From an uncultured Muribaculaceae bacterium (GTDB lineage: Bacteria > Bacteroidota > Bacteroidia > Bacteroidales > Muribaculaceae): a DNA stretch of 64,000 nt. The position numbers and the translations under genes were made by a program. The notes beneath the pieces were generated by a model. It did not search any database and was not told where the DNA came from. It saw only the letters and a list, made by a program, of their open reading frames with translations. Shown here one piece after another: positions 1-8,608 of this stretch (positions within the stretch are counted from its first letter, which is position 1; every line of letters starts with the position of its first letter). Location: assembly GCA_947628305.1 (NCBI GenBank), contig CANQZG010000005.1, positions 1 to 64,000 of the forward strand. The letters run 5' to 3'.

Positions 1-1
1 T

Positions 2-36
2 TTCATGAACTCTTGCGAGGAGTTCATGAAGTTTTT
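2..36 (+). promoter_or_regulatory. Hairpin plus T-run just before upxY
   Basis: A perfect 11-base inverted repeat (TTCATGAACTC at 2-12, GAGTTCATGAA at 20-30) encloses a 7-base loop and is followed by GTTTTT at 31-36, the layout of an intrinsic terminator or attenuator. It lies only 16 bases before the ATG at 52. It may end transcription from a gene left of the window or act as a leader attenuator for the capsule operon. The alternative TTG start at 13 would fall inside the loop, which argues for the ATG at 52. Confidence 0.5.
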
Positions 37-51
37 AAACCAGAACTCGGG

Positions 52-681
52 ATGGGTGACGGCCTTAGGAATCAATCGGTGGCGGCGGCAACGGGATGTG
101 TCGGCGACGCCGTAGGCGTGTCCGGCAGCGGGGATGACCCGCGCAAATGGTTCGTGGCGGTGGTCTCCAATAATACCGAGCGGGCCAGCCGTGACCGCCT
201 TTCGGCCCTGGGCCACGAGGCCTACGTGCCATGCCAGCGGGAGACACGTGTGTGGGGCGACGGTCGCCGCCGCGAGGTCGAGCGGGTTGTCACGCCGTCT
301 CTGTTGTTCGTGCGTGCGACCGAGCCGGAGCGACGCGTCATCGTCGGTTATCCCTTCATCTCGCGTTTCCTGACCGACCGCGCCCGTCGCAAGACCGCCA
401 CCGGGCCGAGTCCCGTTGCGGTCATCCCCGCTTCGCAGATGCTGATGTTGCGTTTCATGGTCGGCGCGTCTGACCGTCCCGTCACGTTCGACAGCCGCCC
501 TGCGCGAGCTGGTGACCGTGTGCGCGTCATCCGCGGTCACCTCCGCGGCCTGGAGGGTGTCGTCCTCCGGGATGAAGGCACCGGCGACGACCCGACCCTT
601 TGCGTGAACCTGTCGCTGCTTGGCTGCGCCCGTGTCAGTGTCCCCACCCTCGACCTCGAATTAATCAACAATGTAGATTAA
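52..681 (+). CDS. UpxY-family transcription antiterminator (NusG paralogue)
   Basis: A NusG-like protein of the kind that heads Bacteroides capsule operons, where UpxY proteins bind RNA polymerase and allow transcription through the long polysaccharide operon. The sequence shows a NusG N-terminal (NGN) fold region beginning WFVAVVSNNTE and a C-terminal KOW motif, AGDRVRVIRGHLRGLEG. It is directly followed, 12 bases on, by the flippase gene, the usual position. The ATG at 52 gives 209 residues; an in-frame TTG at 13 would add 13 residues but overlaps a hairpin. Base composition is much more GC-rich than the glycosyltransferase genes downstream. No UpxZ (anti-antiterminator) gene follows it here, unlike many Bacteroides loci. 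The family call is secure; the exact start is not. Confidence 0.85.
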   Translation: MGDGLRNQSVAAATGCVGDAVGVSGSGDDPRKWFVAVVSNNTERASRDRLSALGHEAYVPCQRETRVWGDGRRREVERVVTPSLLFVRATEPERRVIVGYPFISRFLTDRARRKTATGPSPVAVIPASQMLMLRFMVGASDRPVTFDSRPARAGDRVRVIRGHLRGLEGVVLRDEGTGDDPTLCVNLSLLGCARVSVPTLDLELINNVD

Positions 682-693
682 AACACCCTCACT

Positions 694-2250
694 ATGAAAA
701 TGCCAAAAGAGGGAACCAATAAAAGAATTGCAGTTAACTCTGCCGTTCTATATTTACGTGTAATCCTGACATTGTTCATAACCCTATTCTCGACAAGGTA
801 CGTTTTAAAGGGTCTTGGCGAAGATGATTTTGGAATATATAACCTGGTTGCCGGTATAGTCGCATTATTTTCTTTCATCTCCGGGGCACTGTCATCGACC
901 ACACAGCGATTCATATCATACGAACTTGGAGCGACACATAATACAGAACATGTAAAGAATGTATTCAACACAAGCGTCAGGCTTCATATCCTGATAGCTC
1001 TGGGAGTGACAATAATCATAATAACAGGCGGTCTCCTGCTAATCCAATATATACTCAACATTCCTGTCGGCAGTCTCAATGCCGCAAGAATTGTATTGAT
1101 ATGTGTTGGCATAGGTTTAATCGGCACAATATTATCTGTTCCATACGAGGCGGCGTTAATGGCCCATGAAAACATCATTTTTGTCGCTGGGGCTCAATTG
1201 CTGAACGTTTTTTTAAGATTCGGCATCGCGCTTCTTATTCTCATTATTGACAACAGCCGTCTGATAACATACGCGGTATTCATGGCTGTAATCCCTTATA
1301 TCATACTCTTTTTAGAATTTGGTTATACGCTTCGTCGTTATCCTGAAACACACTTTAAAAAGATAAAACTTAAACACAACCCAATATTATCCCAAATGAA
1401 AAACTTTGCGGGATATACATTATGGGGCAACATGGGATGGGTGTTCCGCACTCAGGGTATATCTATAATTCTTAATATGTTCTGGGGCGTCGCATTAAAT
1501 GCTGCAAACGGAATCGCTAATCAGGTCAACGGGGCATTACTAAATTTTTCAAGTACGTTGACGACATCTTTGCGACCTCAATTGATACAAAGCGCCGGTG
1601 AAAGGAATAATTCCCGGATGATGTCGTTAGCGACATCGGCATGTAAGTATCCGATGATACTGATATTGCTTATAGGCGCCCCCCTATTTATATGCATGCC
1701 ATACATCCTAAAGCTATGGCTGTCAGACGTACCCGAATACACCGTGGTTTTCTGCCGTTTTTTAATAATAGACCTGTTGATAAACCAATCGACATTTGGC
1801 CTTGCCCTCATCCTGGATGCCAAAGGCAAAATCAAGGCATTACACCTGTCTGTGGGATTGTCCCTCATATTGACAACATTATGCGCCTATTTTGTCGGGA
1901 AACATGTATCGTCTCCTGTTATTATCTATTGGTGCATAATCGTTAACGATATTATCATAGGCATATTACGCTTTTTTCTTGTTATGAGATGCCTTAAAAA
2001 TGAGAAAATTCATTTTCCAGTCGGCAAAATCATTATCAACTGTTTCATAAGGCCATATTTCGCTTCTGTAATACTATTCGCAATCAATTTCTATCTGTGG
2101 CATTACCTGTCCGGGCCTTTCGGTAGTTTTATTTTATTCGGGTTCATCTCATCTATGATATGCATTGCCACAAGTTTTGTCCTGATATTAGACAATAACG
2201 AAAAACAGAAAATATATCAAACGGCCAAACGTCTAATAAAACTATCATGA
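694..2250 (+). CDS. Polysaccharide flippase (Wzx, MOP/MATE superfamily)
   Basis: A 518-residue, highly hydrophobic protein with about 12-14 predicted membrane spans, starting with a short basic cytoplasmic tail. It matches the oligosaccharide flippase family in length and in the early sequence VLYLRVILTLFITLFSTRYVLKGLG, typical of Bacteroidales Wzx-like proteins. Role: translocation of undecaprenyl-linked repeat units across the inner membrane for Wzy-type polymerisation. It follows the antiterminator and overlaps the next acyltransferase gene by 4 bases (ATGA at 2247-2250), so the two are probably translationally coupled. Substrate specificity cannot be read from sequence. Confidence 0.88.
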   Translation: MKMPKEGTNKRIAVNSAVLYLRVILTLFITLFSTRYVLKGLGEDDFGIYNLVAGIVALFSFISGALSSTTQRFISYELGATHNTEHVKNVFNTSVRLHILIALGVTIIIITGGLLLIQYILNIPVGSLNAARIVLICVGIGLIGTILSVPYEAALMAHENIIFVAGAQLLNVFLRFGIALLILIIDNSRLITYAVFMAVIPYIILFLEFGYTLRRYPETHFKKIKLKHNPILSQMKNFAGYTLWGNMGWVFRTQGISIILNMFWGVALNAANGIANQVNGALLNFSSTLTTSLRPQLIQSAGERNNSRMMSLATSACKYPMILILLIGAPLFICMPYILKLWLSDVPEYTVVFCRFLIIDLLINQSTFGLALILDAKGKIKALHLSVGLSLILTTLCAYFVGKHVSSPVIIYWCIIVNDIIIGILRFFLVMRCLKNEKIHFPVGKIIINCFIRPYFASVILFAINFYLWHYLSGPFGSFILFGFISSMICIATSFVLILDNNEKQKIYQTAKRLIKLS

Positions 2251-2933
2251 TATCATTCCTTAAGTCATTAAAAAGAAGTTTTATTACTATCTATCGACAA
2301 TATATTCACAACTGTGATACAAGCCAATACGACAAGCGTGTTATTCAATTAGGCTGTCCGTTGTCGGTAGACCCAAGGCTCATTCAGTTGGATGATTACA
2401 CAAGGATTCAAGATGATGTCAAAATCATATCACACAATCTGCCTGTAAAAATAAAAAAATACACGGCTATAGCTTCAGGTTGCTTGATAATCCCCGGAAC
2501 GCACATTCCTACTGTTGGAATACCACAGTTTCTATCTATCGCACATATAAACGACTCCGGGACAGGAATAACGATAAATGAAGACTGCTGGATTGGAGCG
2601 GAGTGTGTCCTTCTAAATAAATGTGAAATTGGTCGGGGTGCCGTTGTCGGTGCAAGGTCGGTAGTCACCAAACCGATTCCTCCATACGCTGTTGTGGCTG
2701 GTTCACCCGCCAAAATCATAGCCGTTAAATTTACAATCGGACAAGTCCTTGAACATGAGAAAATCATATATCCTCCCAATGAAAGGATGTCAGAAAGAGA
2801 GCTTAAAGAATTATACGATAAATATTACACTGGACTAAGGTCAATAGGGACATCGGATATTTCAGACATCGATATCGTGAAATTGAATAATTCCCGAAAA
2901 GAATTTGGCATAAAGGATTATTCAAAACTATAA
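2247..2933 (+). CDS. Hexapeptide-repeat acyltransferase
   Basis: A 228-residue protein whose middle (roughly residues 50-165) is a left-handed beta-helix of hexapeptide repeats, seen as ITINEDCWIGAECVLLNKCE and the following turn ending IPPYAVVAGSPAKII, the hallmark of sugar O-acetyltransferases related to WcaB/WcaF and serine acetyltransferase. It probably uses acetyl-CoA to decorate a capsule sugar in the cytoplasm. The C-terminal 50 residues are charged and helical. The start overlaps the flippase stop. Whether it is a sugar or amino-sugar acetyltransferase is unknown. Confidence 0.82.
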   Translation: MISFLKSLKRSFITIYRQYIHNCDTSQYDKRVIQLGCPLSVDPRLIQLDDYTRIQDDVKIISHNLPVKIKKYTAIASGCLIIPGTHIPTVGIPQFLSIAHINDSGTGITINEDCWIGAECVLLNKCEIGRGAVVGARSVVTKPIPPYAVVAGSPAKIIAVKFTIGQVLEHEKIIYPPNERMSERELKELYDKYYTGLRSIGTSDISDIDIVKLNNSRKEFGIKDYSKL

Positions 2934-2943
2934 GGCACTTTCA

Positions 2944-3582
2944 ATGAGTTCAATCAGGGACATTGTCAAATTCATAACCGGCCCGTTTTTTATAGCCCGC
3001 CTACGGGCAACAATCTACTCTGTCTTTTACAAACAATCATCGTCCCACGCCTGTATATTCAAAGGGATATATCTCACCCTCCGACACATCAAATGGGGAC
3101 GGAATGTGCTTATATTCAAAAATTGCAGAATCGAAGGCATCTCCAGATTCGGGACAAAGAGATACACTCCACTCATTGAGTTGTCTGACGGAGTTACATT
3201 GCAACAAAATTGTCATATAACATGTGCGGAGCGAATTGCTATAGGTGCGAACACTGCGATTGCAAGTAACGTGACAATAACTGACATTGAACATGGATAT
3301 ACCGACATTAGAACGCCAATAGAATGGCAGGACTTAATTGTAAAGCCAATAAGAATCGGCTCTGATTGCAAAATTTATAACAATGCTGTAATCCTACAAG
3401 GATGCGAAATTGGCAATCATTGCGTTATTGGAGCTAATTCAGTAGTCAAAGGCAAGTTCCCTGATTATTCTGTTATTGTCGGCATCCCGGCCCGTGTCGT
3501 CAAACGCTACAACCCGCTGTCGGGGCAATGGGAGAAGACACGTCCAGACGGCTCATTTATCGACCCGGATAAAAACTCATAA
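2944..3582 (+). CDS. Second hexapeptide-repeat acyltransferase
   Basis: A 212-residue protein with left-handed beta-helix repeats in its C-terminal two thirds: NCHITCAERIAIGANTAIAS, then IRIGSDCKIYNNAVILQGCE and PDYSVIVGIPARVVKRY at the end of the coil. This is the LbH-MAT/xenobiotic acetyltransferase-like arrangement common in O-antigen and capsule loci. It starts 10 bases after the previous acyltransferase, so two acetylation activities are encoded side by side; the capsule is probably multiply acylated. The two proteins resemble each other only through the repeat fold. Acceptor sugar unknown. Confidence 0.82.
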   Translation: MSSIRDIVKFITGPFFIARLRATIYSVFYKQSSSHACIFKGIYLTLRHIKWGRNVLIFKNCRIEGISRFGTKRYTPLIELSDGVTLQQNCHITCAERIAIGANTAIASNVTITDIEHGYTDIRTPIEWQDLIVKPIRIGSDCKIYNNAVILQGCEIGNHCVIGANSVVKGKFPDYSVIVGIPARVVKRYNPLSGQWEKTRPDGSFIDPDKNS

Positions 3583-3599
3583 GTAACTGTTAATTGAAC

Positions 3600-4742
3600 A
3601 TGAAAAAGATATTGATAACAGGCGGGGCCGGATTCATCGGCTCCAACCTCGCGTTGCGTCTTCTTGAAAAAGGATATGATGTAACCGTTCTCGACAATCT
3701 GTCGCCACAGATTCACGGCGACAATCCCGAAAAGACATCCCCGCTGTACAATTCCATCAAGGACAAGGTCAACTTCATCCTGGGCAGCGTCACCTCGCGC
3801 GAGGACTGGCTCAAGGCCCTCGACGGCACGGAATGCGTGGTGCACCTCGCCGCCGAGACCGGCACGGGACAGTCAATGTATGAAATCGAGAAATATGTCA
3901 ATACCAACATCGGCGGGACTGCCCTGCTGCTCGACATACTCACCAACGTCAAGGACCTGAATGTCAGGCGCGTTGTGGCCGCCGAGAGCCGTGCAATTTA
4001 CGGCGAGGGCCGTTACCTCGACCCAGCGACCGGGCGACACGTATATCCCTCGGAACGCCTTGACGCCGACATGGCGGCCGGAGACTTCGAGTGCCACCCC
4101 GACGGGAGCCATGCCCCGCTCGAGCTTGTCGCCACCACCGAGGGCTCGATGATACACCCCACGTCGGTCTATGGAATCACCAAGCAGGTGCAGGGGCAGC
4201 TCATCCACCTCTGTTGCAAAGCAATCGGCATCGATGCCGTCACCTTCCGCTACCAGAACGTCTACGGCCCGGGGCAGTCGCTCTCCAACCCCTACACCGG
4301 CATCCTGTCGATATTCTCGACACGCATCAAGAACGGCAACGGCATCAACATCTTCGAGGACGGCCGCGAGACCCGCGACTTCGTCTACATCGACGACGTT
4401 GTCGACGCCACCGTGCGCGGTATCGAGGTCCCGGAGGCAGCCGGACACGTGTTCAACGTCGGCACGGGTGTCGCCACCGATGTGCTGACCGTCGCGCAGA
4501 CACTGATGAAATGTTACGGCACCGAAGTCCCGCTCACCGTCTCCGGCAACTACCGCCTCGGCGACATACGCCACAACTATGCCGATATCTCTCTCGCCCG
4601 TCGCGTCCTCGGCTTCGACCCCCAATGGCCATTTGACAAAGGCATCGCACGGTTCGCCGCATGGGTCGACTCCCAGGAGGTCCACGAAGACTTGTATGAC
4701 GCATCAATCGCCGAAATGAAATCCAAAGGTCTGTACAAATGA
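3600..4742 (+). CDS. NAD-dependent nucleotide-sugar epimerase/dehydratase (dTDP-rhamnose 4-epimerase-like)
   Basis: An extended short-chain dehydrogenase: Rossmann glycine motif GGAGFIGSN at the N-terminus, a serine-containing segment AESRAIYGEG and the catalytic YGITK (YxxxK). The long insert and the VLDNLSPQIHGDNPE segment resemble dTDP-L-rhamnose 4-epimerases, which make dTDP-6-deoxy-L-talose. The exact product is inference. The ATG at 3600 is preferred over an in-frame TTG at 3594. GC content is clearly higher than in the flippase and acyltransferases before it, suggesting separate ancestry of this cassette. Its stop overlaps the following glycosyltransferase start by 4 bases. Confidence 0.85.
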   Translation: MKKILITGGAGFIGSNLALRLLEKGYDVTVLDNLSPQIHGDNPEKTSPLYNSIKDKVNFILGSVTSREDWLKALDGTECVVHLAAETGTGQSMYEIEKYVNTNIGGTALLLDILTNVKDLNVRRVVAAESRAIYGEGRYLDPATGRHVYPSERLDADMAAGDFECHPDGSHAPLELVATTEGSMIHPTSVYGITKQVQGQLIHLCCKAIGIDAVTFRYQNVYGPGQSLSNPYTGILSIFSTRIKNGNGINIFEDGRETRDFVYIDDVVDATVRGIEVPEAAGHVFNVGTGVATDVLTVAQTLMKCYGTEVPLTVSGNYRLGDIRHNYADISLARRVLGFDPQWPFDKGIARFAAWVDSQEVHEDLYDASIAEMKSKGLYK

Positions 4743-5623
4743 GCAAAATCGGGATAGTCACCGTCCTCTACAACAGCGAGAGCGTCCTTGACGAGTTTTT
4801 CCGCACCCTTGACGAACAGTCTTTCAAGGATTTCACGCTCTATGTCATAGACAACGCCTCGTCCGACCGTTCCCTCGCCGAGGCGCGACGTCTTGCCGAG
4901 AGTGTCAGCTTTCAGTGCGTGTTCTTTGCCGAGCAACAGAATTGGGGTGTCGCCAAAGGGAATAATATCGGCATCAAGGCAGCCATGACCGATGGATGCG
5001 AATACGTCCTGCTCTCCAACAACGACATTGTCCTCCGCCCTGACACAATAAAACGGCTCCTCGACGGCATGGCCGCGATGCACGCCGACATGGCCGTCCC
5101 CAAAATTTACTACCACGACTCAGGCCTGATATGGTGCGCCGGCGGCAAGTTCACTTATTTCAGAGGTGGCACTGTACATTTCGGGTTAATGAAGCGGGAT
5201 GACGGACGATATGACAGATGCAGATATGTCGAGTACGCTCCCACCTGTTTCATGCTAATCAAACGAGAGGTGTTCGAGGAGGTCGGATTAATGGATGAAC
5301 GTTACTTCGTCTATTACGATGATACAGATTTCGTATGGCGTGCCGTGAAGCAGTCGAGTCTCACATTGGCATATATCCCATCTTCCACATTACGGCACAA
5401 AGAAAGCGCATGCACAGGCAATGTCGGCAGCGATTTCAAAGTACGATACCTCGGAAGAAACAGCCGATACTTCGCATTGAAAAATTATACGGGGATACGT
5501 AAAACTCTCACTATCCTATACAGCGACCTCCATACGCTACTCATCAAACCTTTCACCCACACACACCATCAACTTAAAGTTCATAAAGAGGCCACTGCCG
5601 AAGGAAAGAGTATGATTCGTTAG
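4739..5623 (+). CDS. Family 2 glycosyltransferase (rhamnosyltransferase-like)
   Basis: A 294-residue GT-A fold enzyme. It opens with the family signature IVTVLYNSESVLDEF and DNASSDRSL, followed by LLSNNDIVL, where the DxD-like region lies, and an acceptor-side segment YFVYYDDTDFVWR. Related enzymes of the WbbL/RfbF group transfer rhamnose or other deoxysugars from nucleotide donors onto lipid-linked intermediates at the inner membrane, which would fit the neighbouring deoxysugar epimerase. The gene overlaps its upstream neighbour by ATGA. Base composition changes within the gene: GC-rich to about 5150, then AT-rich like the following genes, so it may be a recombination chimera. Confidence 0.85.
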   Translation: MSKIGIVTVLYNSESVLDEFFRTLDEQSFKDFTLYVIDNASSDRSLAEARRLAESVSFQCVFFAEQQNWGVAKGNNIGIKAAMTDGCEYVLLSNNDIVLRPDTIKRLLDGMAAMHADMAVPKIYYHDSGLIWCAGGKFTYFRGGTVHFGLMKRDDGRYDRCRYVEYAPTCFMLIKREVFEEVGLMDERYFVYYDDTDFVWRAVKQSSLTLAYIPSSTLRHKESACTGNVGSDFKVRYLGRNSRYFALKNYTGIRKTLTILYSDLHTLLIKPFTHTHHQLKVHKEATAEGKSMIR

Positions 5624-5625
5624 GT

Positions 5626-6774
5626 ATGCAGACAATTTTTATTCCATATCTGCTTTTAGTCGTAATCCTATATATCCTATACCTTATAGAGAAAGGTAAA
5701 TATAGGGTTATAAGTAAAAAAGGTGCGATTTGGACGGCATATATAATAGTATTCTGGTTTATCGGATTCAGAACATTTATTATGTCGGACTTCATCGTAT
5801 ACTTCAACTTATTTAAAAGCATTCCCAATATATTCCATATAAATGAATACAACTTTAATAAATCAAGTTATGAGGTCGGATTTATAATCTATACGTCATT
5901 AATCAAGGGTCTTACATCCGACTATTTTGTGTGGGTCGGAATCAATACTCTCATTGATATGTGTGTATTTGCATTCTTTTTCAAGAAGTATTGCAAATCA
6001 ATGATTCTCCCGCTAATATTCTTCATCGCATTCAATGGTCTGTTGATAGAATTCAATCTATATAGGAATGTCAAAGGTATCGATTGTTTCCTGTTATCTA
6101 TACCATATCTACAACGCAAAAAGGCGTTGCCCTACATCGCCTTAAACACATTGGGCACTTTGTTCCATTATTCGTCCATAATATACATTCCACTATATTT
6201 TATCCTATCAAGGGAGATGCCCAAATGGCTTATATGGGGAGGTATCGTGGTAGCTAACATATTGTTCTTATTTGACATCGGAATAATAAACCTGATTATC
6301 AGTCAACTCCCTATCTCAGATTTCATCATAATCTATAACAAACTAGCCGGTTACCAGTCATCGGCTATAGAGGTCGGATTCTCGGTGGGATATTTTGAAC
6401 GTCTGATTGCAATTTTACTATTCTCCATCTTTTACAACAAACTTATCTCCCATAATAAAGCCAATATAATATTCTACAATTGCTTCTGGATATACTACAT
6501 GTCCTATCTTGTATTCTACGAGGTCAGAGTTTTCGTTGAACGCATTCCTATGCTGTTTATATTTTCCTACTGGGTGCTGTATCCGGCTTTGATATATGTA
6601 AAGACAAGATATATAAACCTGATAAAAACTTGGAGTGTACTCATAGTGACCTTGAAGATATATTCTACATTCAGCCTTGAAAGCGCACGGTATGAGAATC
6701 AGCTTTGGGCGACACCTGACTACGATAAGGCTGTAAAAATTCAACTTATCGACCTGAAAAACCGCGATAAATAA
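5626..6774 (+). CDS. EpsG/Wzy-like polysaccharide polymerase
   Basis: A 382-residue integral membrane protein with about 10 hydrophobic segments and little soluble domain. The N-terminal pattern, with the segment AYIIVFWFIGFRT followed by a Tyr-rich loop and the sequence SYEVGFIIYTSLIK, is like the EpsG family. This family supplies the O-antigen/capsule polymerase in many Bacteroidetes loci. Role: joining of flipped repeat units on the periplasmic face. It is one of the most AT-rich genes of the locus. Polymerases have weak sequence conservation, so the call rests on topology and position between glycosyltransferase genes. Confidence 0.75.
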   Translation: MQTIFIPYLLLVVILYILYLIEKGKYRVISKKGAIWTAYIIVFWFIGFRTFIMSDFIVYFNLFKSIPNIFHINEYNFNKSSYEVGFIIYTSLIKGLTSDYFVWVGINTLIDMCVFAFFFKKYCKSMILPLIFFIAFNGLLIEFNLYRNVKGIDCFLLSIPYLQRKKALPYIALNTLGTLFHYSSIIYIPLYFILSREMPKWLIWGGIVVANILFLFDIGIINLIISQLPISDFIIIYNKLAGYQSSAIEVGFSVGYFERLIAILLFSIFYNKLISHNKANIIFYNCFWIYYMSYLVFYEVRVFVERIPMLFIFSYWVLYPALIYVKTRYINLIKTWSVLIVTLKIYSTFSLESARYENQLWATPDYDKAVKIQLIDLKNRDK

Positions 6775-6781
6775 CAATGCG

Positions 6782-7849
6782 ATGAAAGTTTTATTTGACC
6801 ATCAGCTATTTTCCTACCAGAGATATGGAGGGGCATCCAAGTATTTCGCAATGCTCATTGCCAATCTTCCACCTAATGAGTGGGATACCTCAACAATATT
6901 CTCCAATAATGAATATGTCAAGGCTTTGCAGTTGTTTGAAACACATCATTTCCTACCTAATAAATTTTTCAGGGGACAGGGACGAATCATGAACGAACTG
7001 AATAAACCATATTCAGCTTATCGGATAAACCGTGGTGATTTCGACATTTTCCATCAAACCCATTTTGAACCTTATTGCTTGAAATACCTCAAGAATAAGC
7101 CAATGGTCACCACGTTTCATGACATAAACTTCTCGACCTATACCCCTAATCCAAGGATTGTCAAATATCAGAAACTCTCCCTTGAACGCGCAGACGCTGT
7201 AATCGCAATAAGCGAGAACACTAAAAGAGACCTCCTAAGGATATTTGACATAAACGAGAAGAAGATACATGTCATATATCATGGAATAGACATTGATGAC
7301 ACGCCCACTACCCCGATAATGGATGAACCATATATACTGTATGTCGGCTCACGCTACGGGAACAAGAATTTCGATAGGTTCGCCAAGGCTGTCTCAATTC
7401 TGAAACAGCGCAATATCAACATAAAAGTCGTTTGTACACTCGCCCCCTTCAGCAATCAGGAAAAAATATTCTTAAACAGTCTCAAGGTCCTTGATTCTTT
7501 TGTCCATTTATCAGCAAGTGAACAACAGATGAAATCTCTGTATCAGCATGCGACAATATTTGTATATCCATCCCTGTATGAAGGGTTCGGGATGCCAATC
7601 CTTGAGGCAATGGCAAATCATTGCCCTGCATTGCTCGCCAATGCCAGCTGTTTCCCTGAAATCGCAGGAGATGCCGCCCTATATTTTGATGCTGAAAATG
7701 AAGATGATATGGCCTGCAAAATAGAACAGTTAATTCAAGATTCTTCATTAAGGGAGCAACTGTCCTCCAAAGGCGACATAAGGGTGAGGCAATTCTCGTG
7801 GAAACGGTGCGCCGACGAACATAGGAAGGTATACCAAACATTACTTTAA
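6782..7849 (+). CDS. Family 4 glycosyltransferase
   Basis: A 355-residue GT-B fold enzyme of the GT4 family. The C-terminal donor-binding half carries the diagnostic EGFGMPILEA (E-x7-E) motif, preceded by YILYVGSRYGNKNF, where the second Rossmann domain begins. The N-terminal half opens MKVLFDHQLFSYQRYGGASK, typical of this family. It adds one sugar to the growing lipid-linked unit on the cytoplasmic side. Spacing to neighbours is 7 and 8 bases, within the operon. Donor and linkage cannot be determined. Confidence 0.87.
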   Translation: MKVLFDHQLFSYQRYGGASKYFAMLIANLPPNEWDTSTIFSNNEYVKALQLFETHHFLPNKFFRGQGRIMNELNKPYSAYRINRGDFDIFHQTHFEPYCLKYLKNKPMVTTFHDINFSTYTPNPRIVKYQKLSLERADAVIAISENTKRDLLRIFDINEKKIHVIYHGIDIDDTPTTPIMDEPYILYVGSRYGNKNFDRFAKAVSILKQRNINIKVVCTLAPFSNQEKIFLNSLKVLDSFVHLSASEQQMKSLYQHATIFVYPSLYEGFGMPILEAMANHCPALLANASCFPEIAGDAALYFDAENEDDMACKIEQLIQDSSLREQLSSKGDIRVRQFSWKRCADEHRKVYQTLL

Positions 7850-7857
7850 AAACACTT

Positions 7858-8595
7858 ATGGCAACACGGGTATCAGTGTGCATGGCGACACACAACGGGG
7901 GCGGTCATATCAAAGAGCAGATAGAATCAATTTTATCTCAACTCACTGATGAAGATGAAATTATAATATCGGATGACGGCAGCACCGACAACACACTGGA
8001 CATAATAGACTCGTTCGGGGACCACAGAATCAAGGTTCACCATTACCGACAGGAACAGGACTTTTCTCATCGTAAACAAGCCTCGTTCTATTATGCCACG
8101 GCCAATTTCTTCAACTCATTGACACATGCCAACGGGAGATATATATTCCTCAGCGACCAAGATGACCGATGGATGAAAGACAAGGTATCGATATGTCTCA
8201 AGGAATTAAAAAACACCGACATAATAAACCATAACTTCTCGGTCATGGATTCCCACGGTGACATAATCGAGCATAAACATCTTAAATGCCCGGTCAAAGG
8301 AGGTTTAAGTTTCTTGAATGCAATCAGATTATTGCCGTTCCGCGGATGCTGCCTCGCATTCAAACGCGAAGTGCTTGAATCGGCAATGCCATTCCCCCGG
8401 GATATATTTCTTCACGATTGTTGGATAGGATTACGCGGTGTATACAAGGGATTTACATTCCGATTCATCGACATTCCCCTAATCACCTACCGGCGTCACG
8501 AATCCAACGTTAGCTCCTTTAACCCCCACAACCCCCTGTGGTATAAAGCAGCCTATCGGCTGAAACTTCTTTTTCAGGTTATTTCACGCCGTTGA
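7858..8595 (+). CDS. Family 2 glycosyltransferase
   Basis: A 245-residue GT-A enzyme: start of the domain at VSVCMATHNGGGHIKEQI, then the donor-binding segment IISDDGSTDNTLDII and FLSDQDDRW, which holds the metal-binding DxD-type acidic residues. A short C-terminal region ends in a basic hydrophobic tail (YRLKLLFQVISRR) suited to membrane association. Close relatives are annotated alpha-L-Rha alpha-1,3-rhamnosyltransferases, but specificity is unknown. Part of the capsule operon, 8 bases after the preceding GT4 gene. Confidence 0.85.
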   Translation: MATRVSVCMATHNGGGHIKEQIESILSQLTDEDEIIISDDGSTDNTLDIIDSFGDHRIKVHHYRQEQDFSHRKQASFYYATANFFNSLTHANGRYIFLSDQDDRWMKDKVSICLKELKNTDIINHNFSVMDSHGDIIEHKHLKCPVKGGLSFLNAIRLLPFRGCCLAFKREVLESAMPFPRDIFLHDCWIGLRGVYKGFTFRFIDIPLITYRRHESNVSSFNPHNPLWYKAAYRLKLLFQVISRR

Positions 8596-8608
8596 ACAAA
8601 TCAATCAA

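Noticed and set aside
2..30. Invertible promoter repeat of a phase-variable capsule locus
   Set aside because: The arms are only 11 bases with a 7-base loop, far too close to enclose a promoter; no second distant copy is seen.
3873..4685. 270-codon minus-strand frame
   Set aside because: Antisense to the epimerase gene in a GC-rich stretch where stops are rare.
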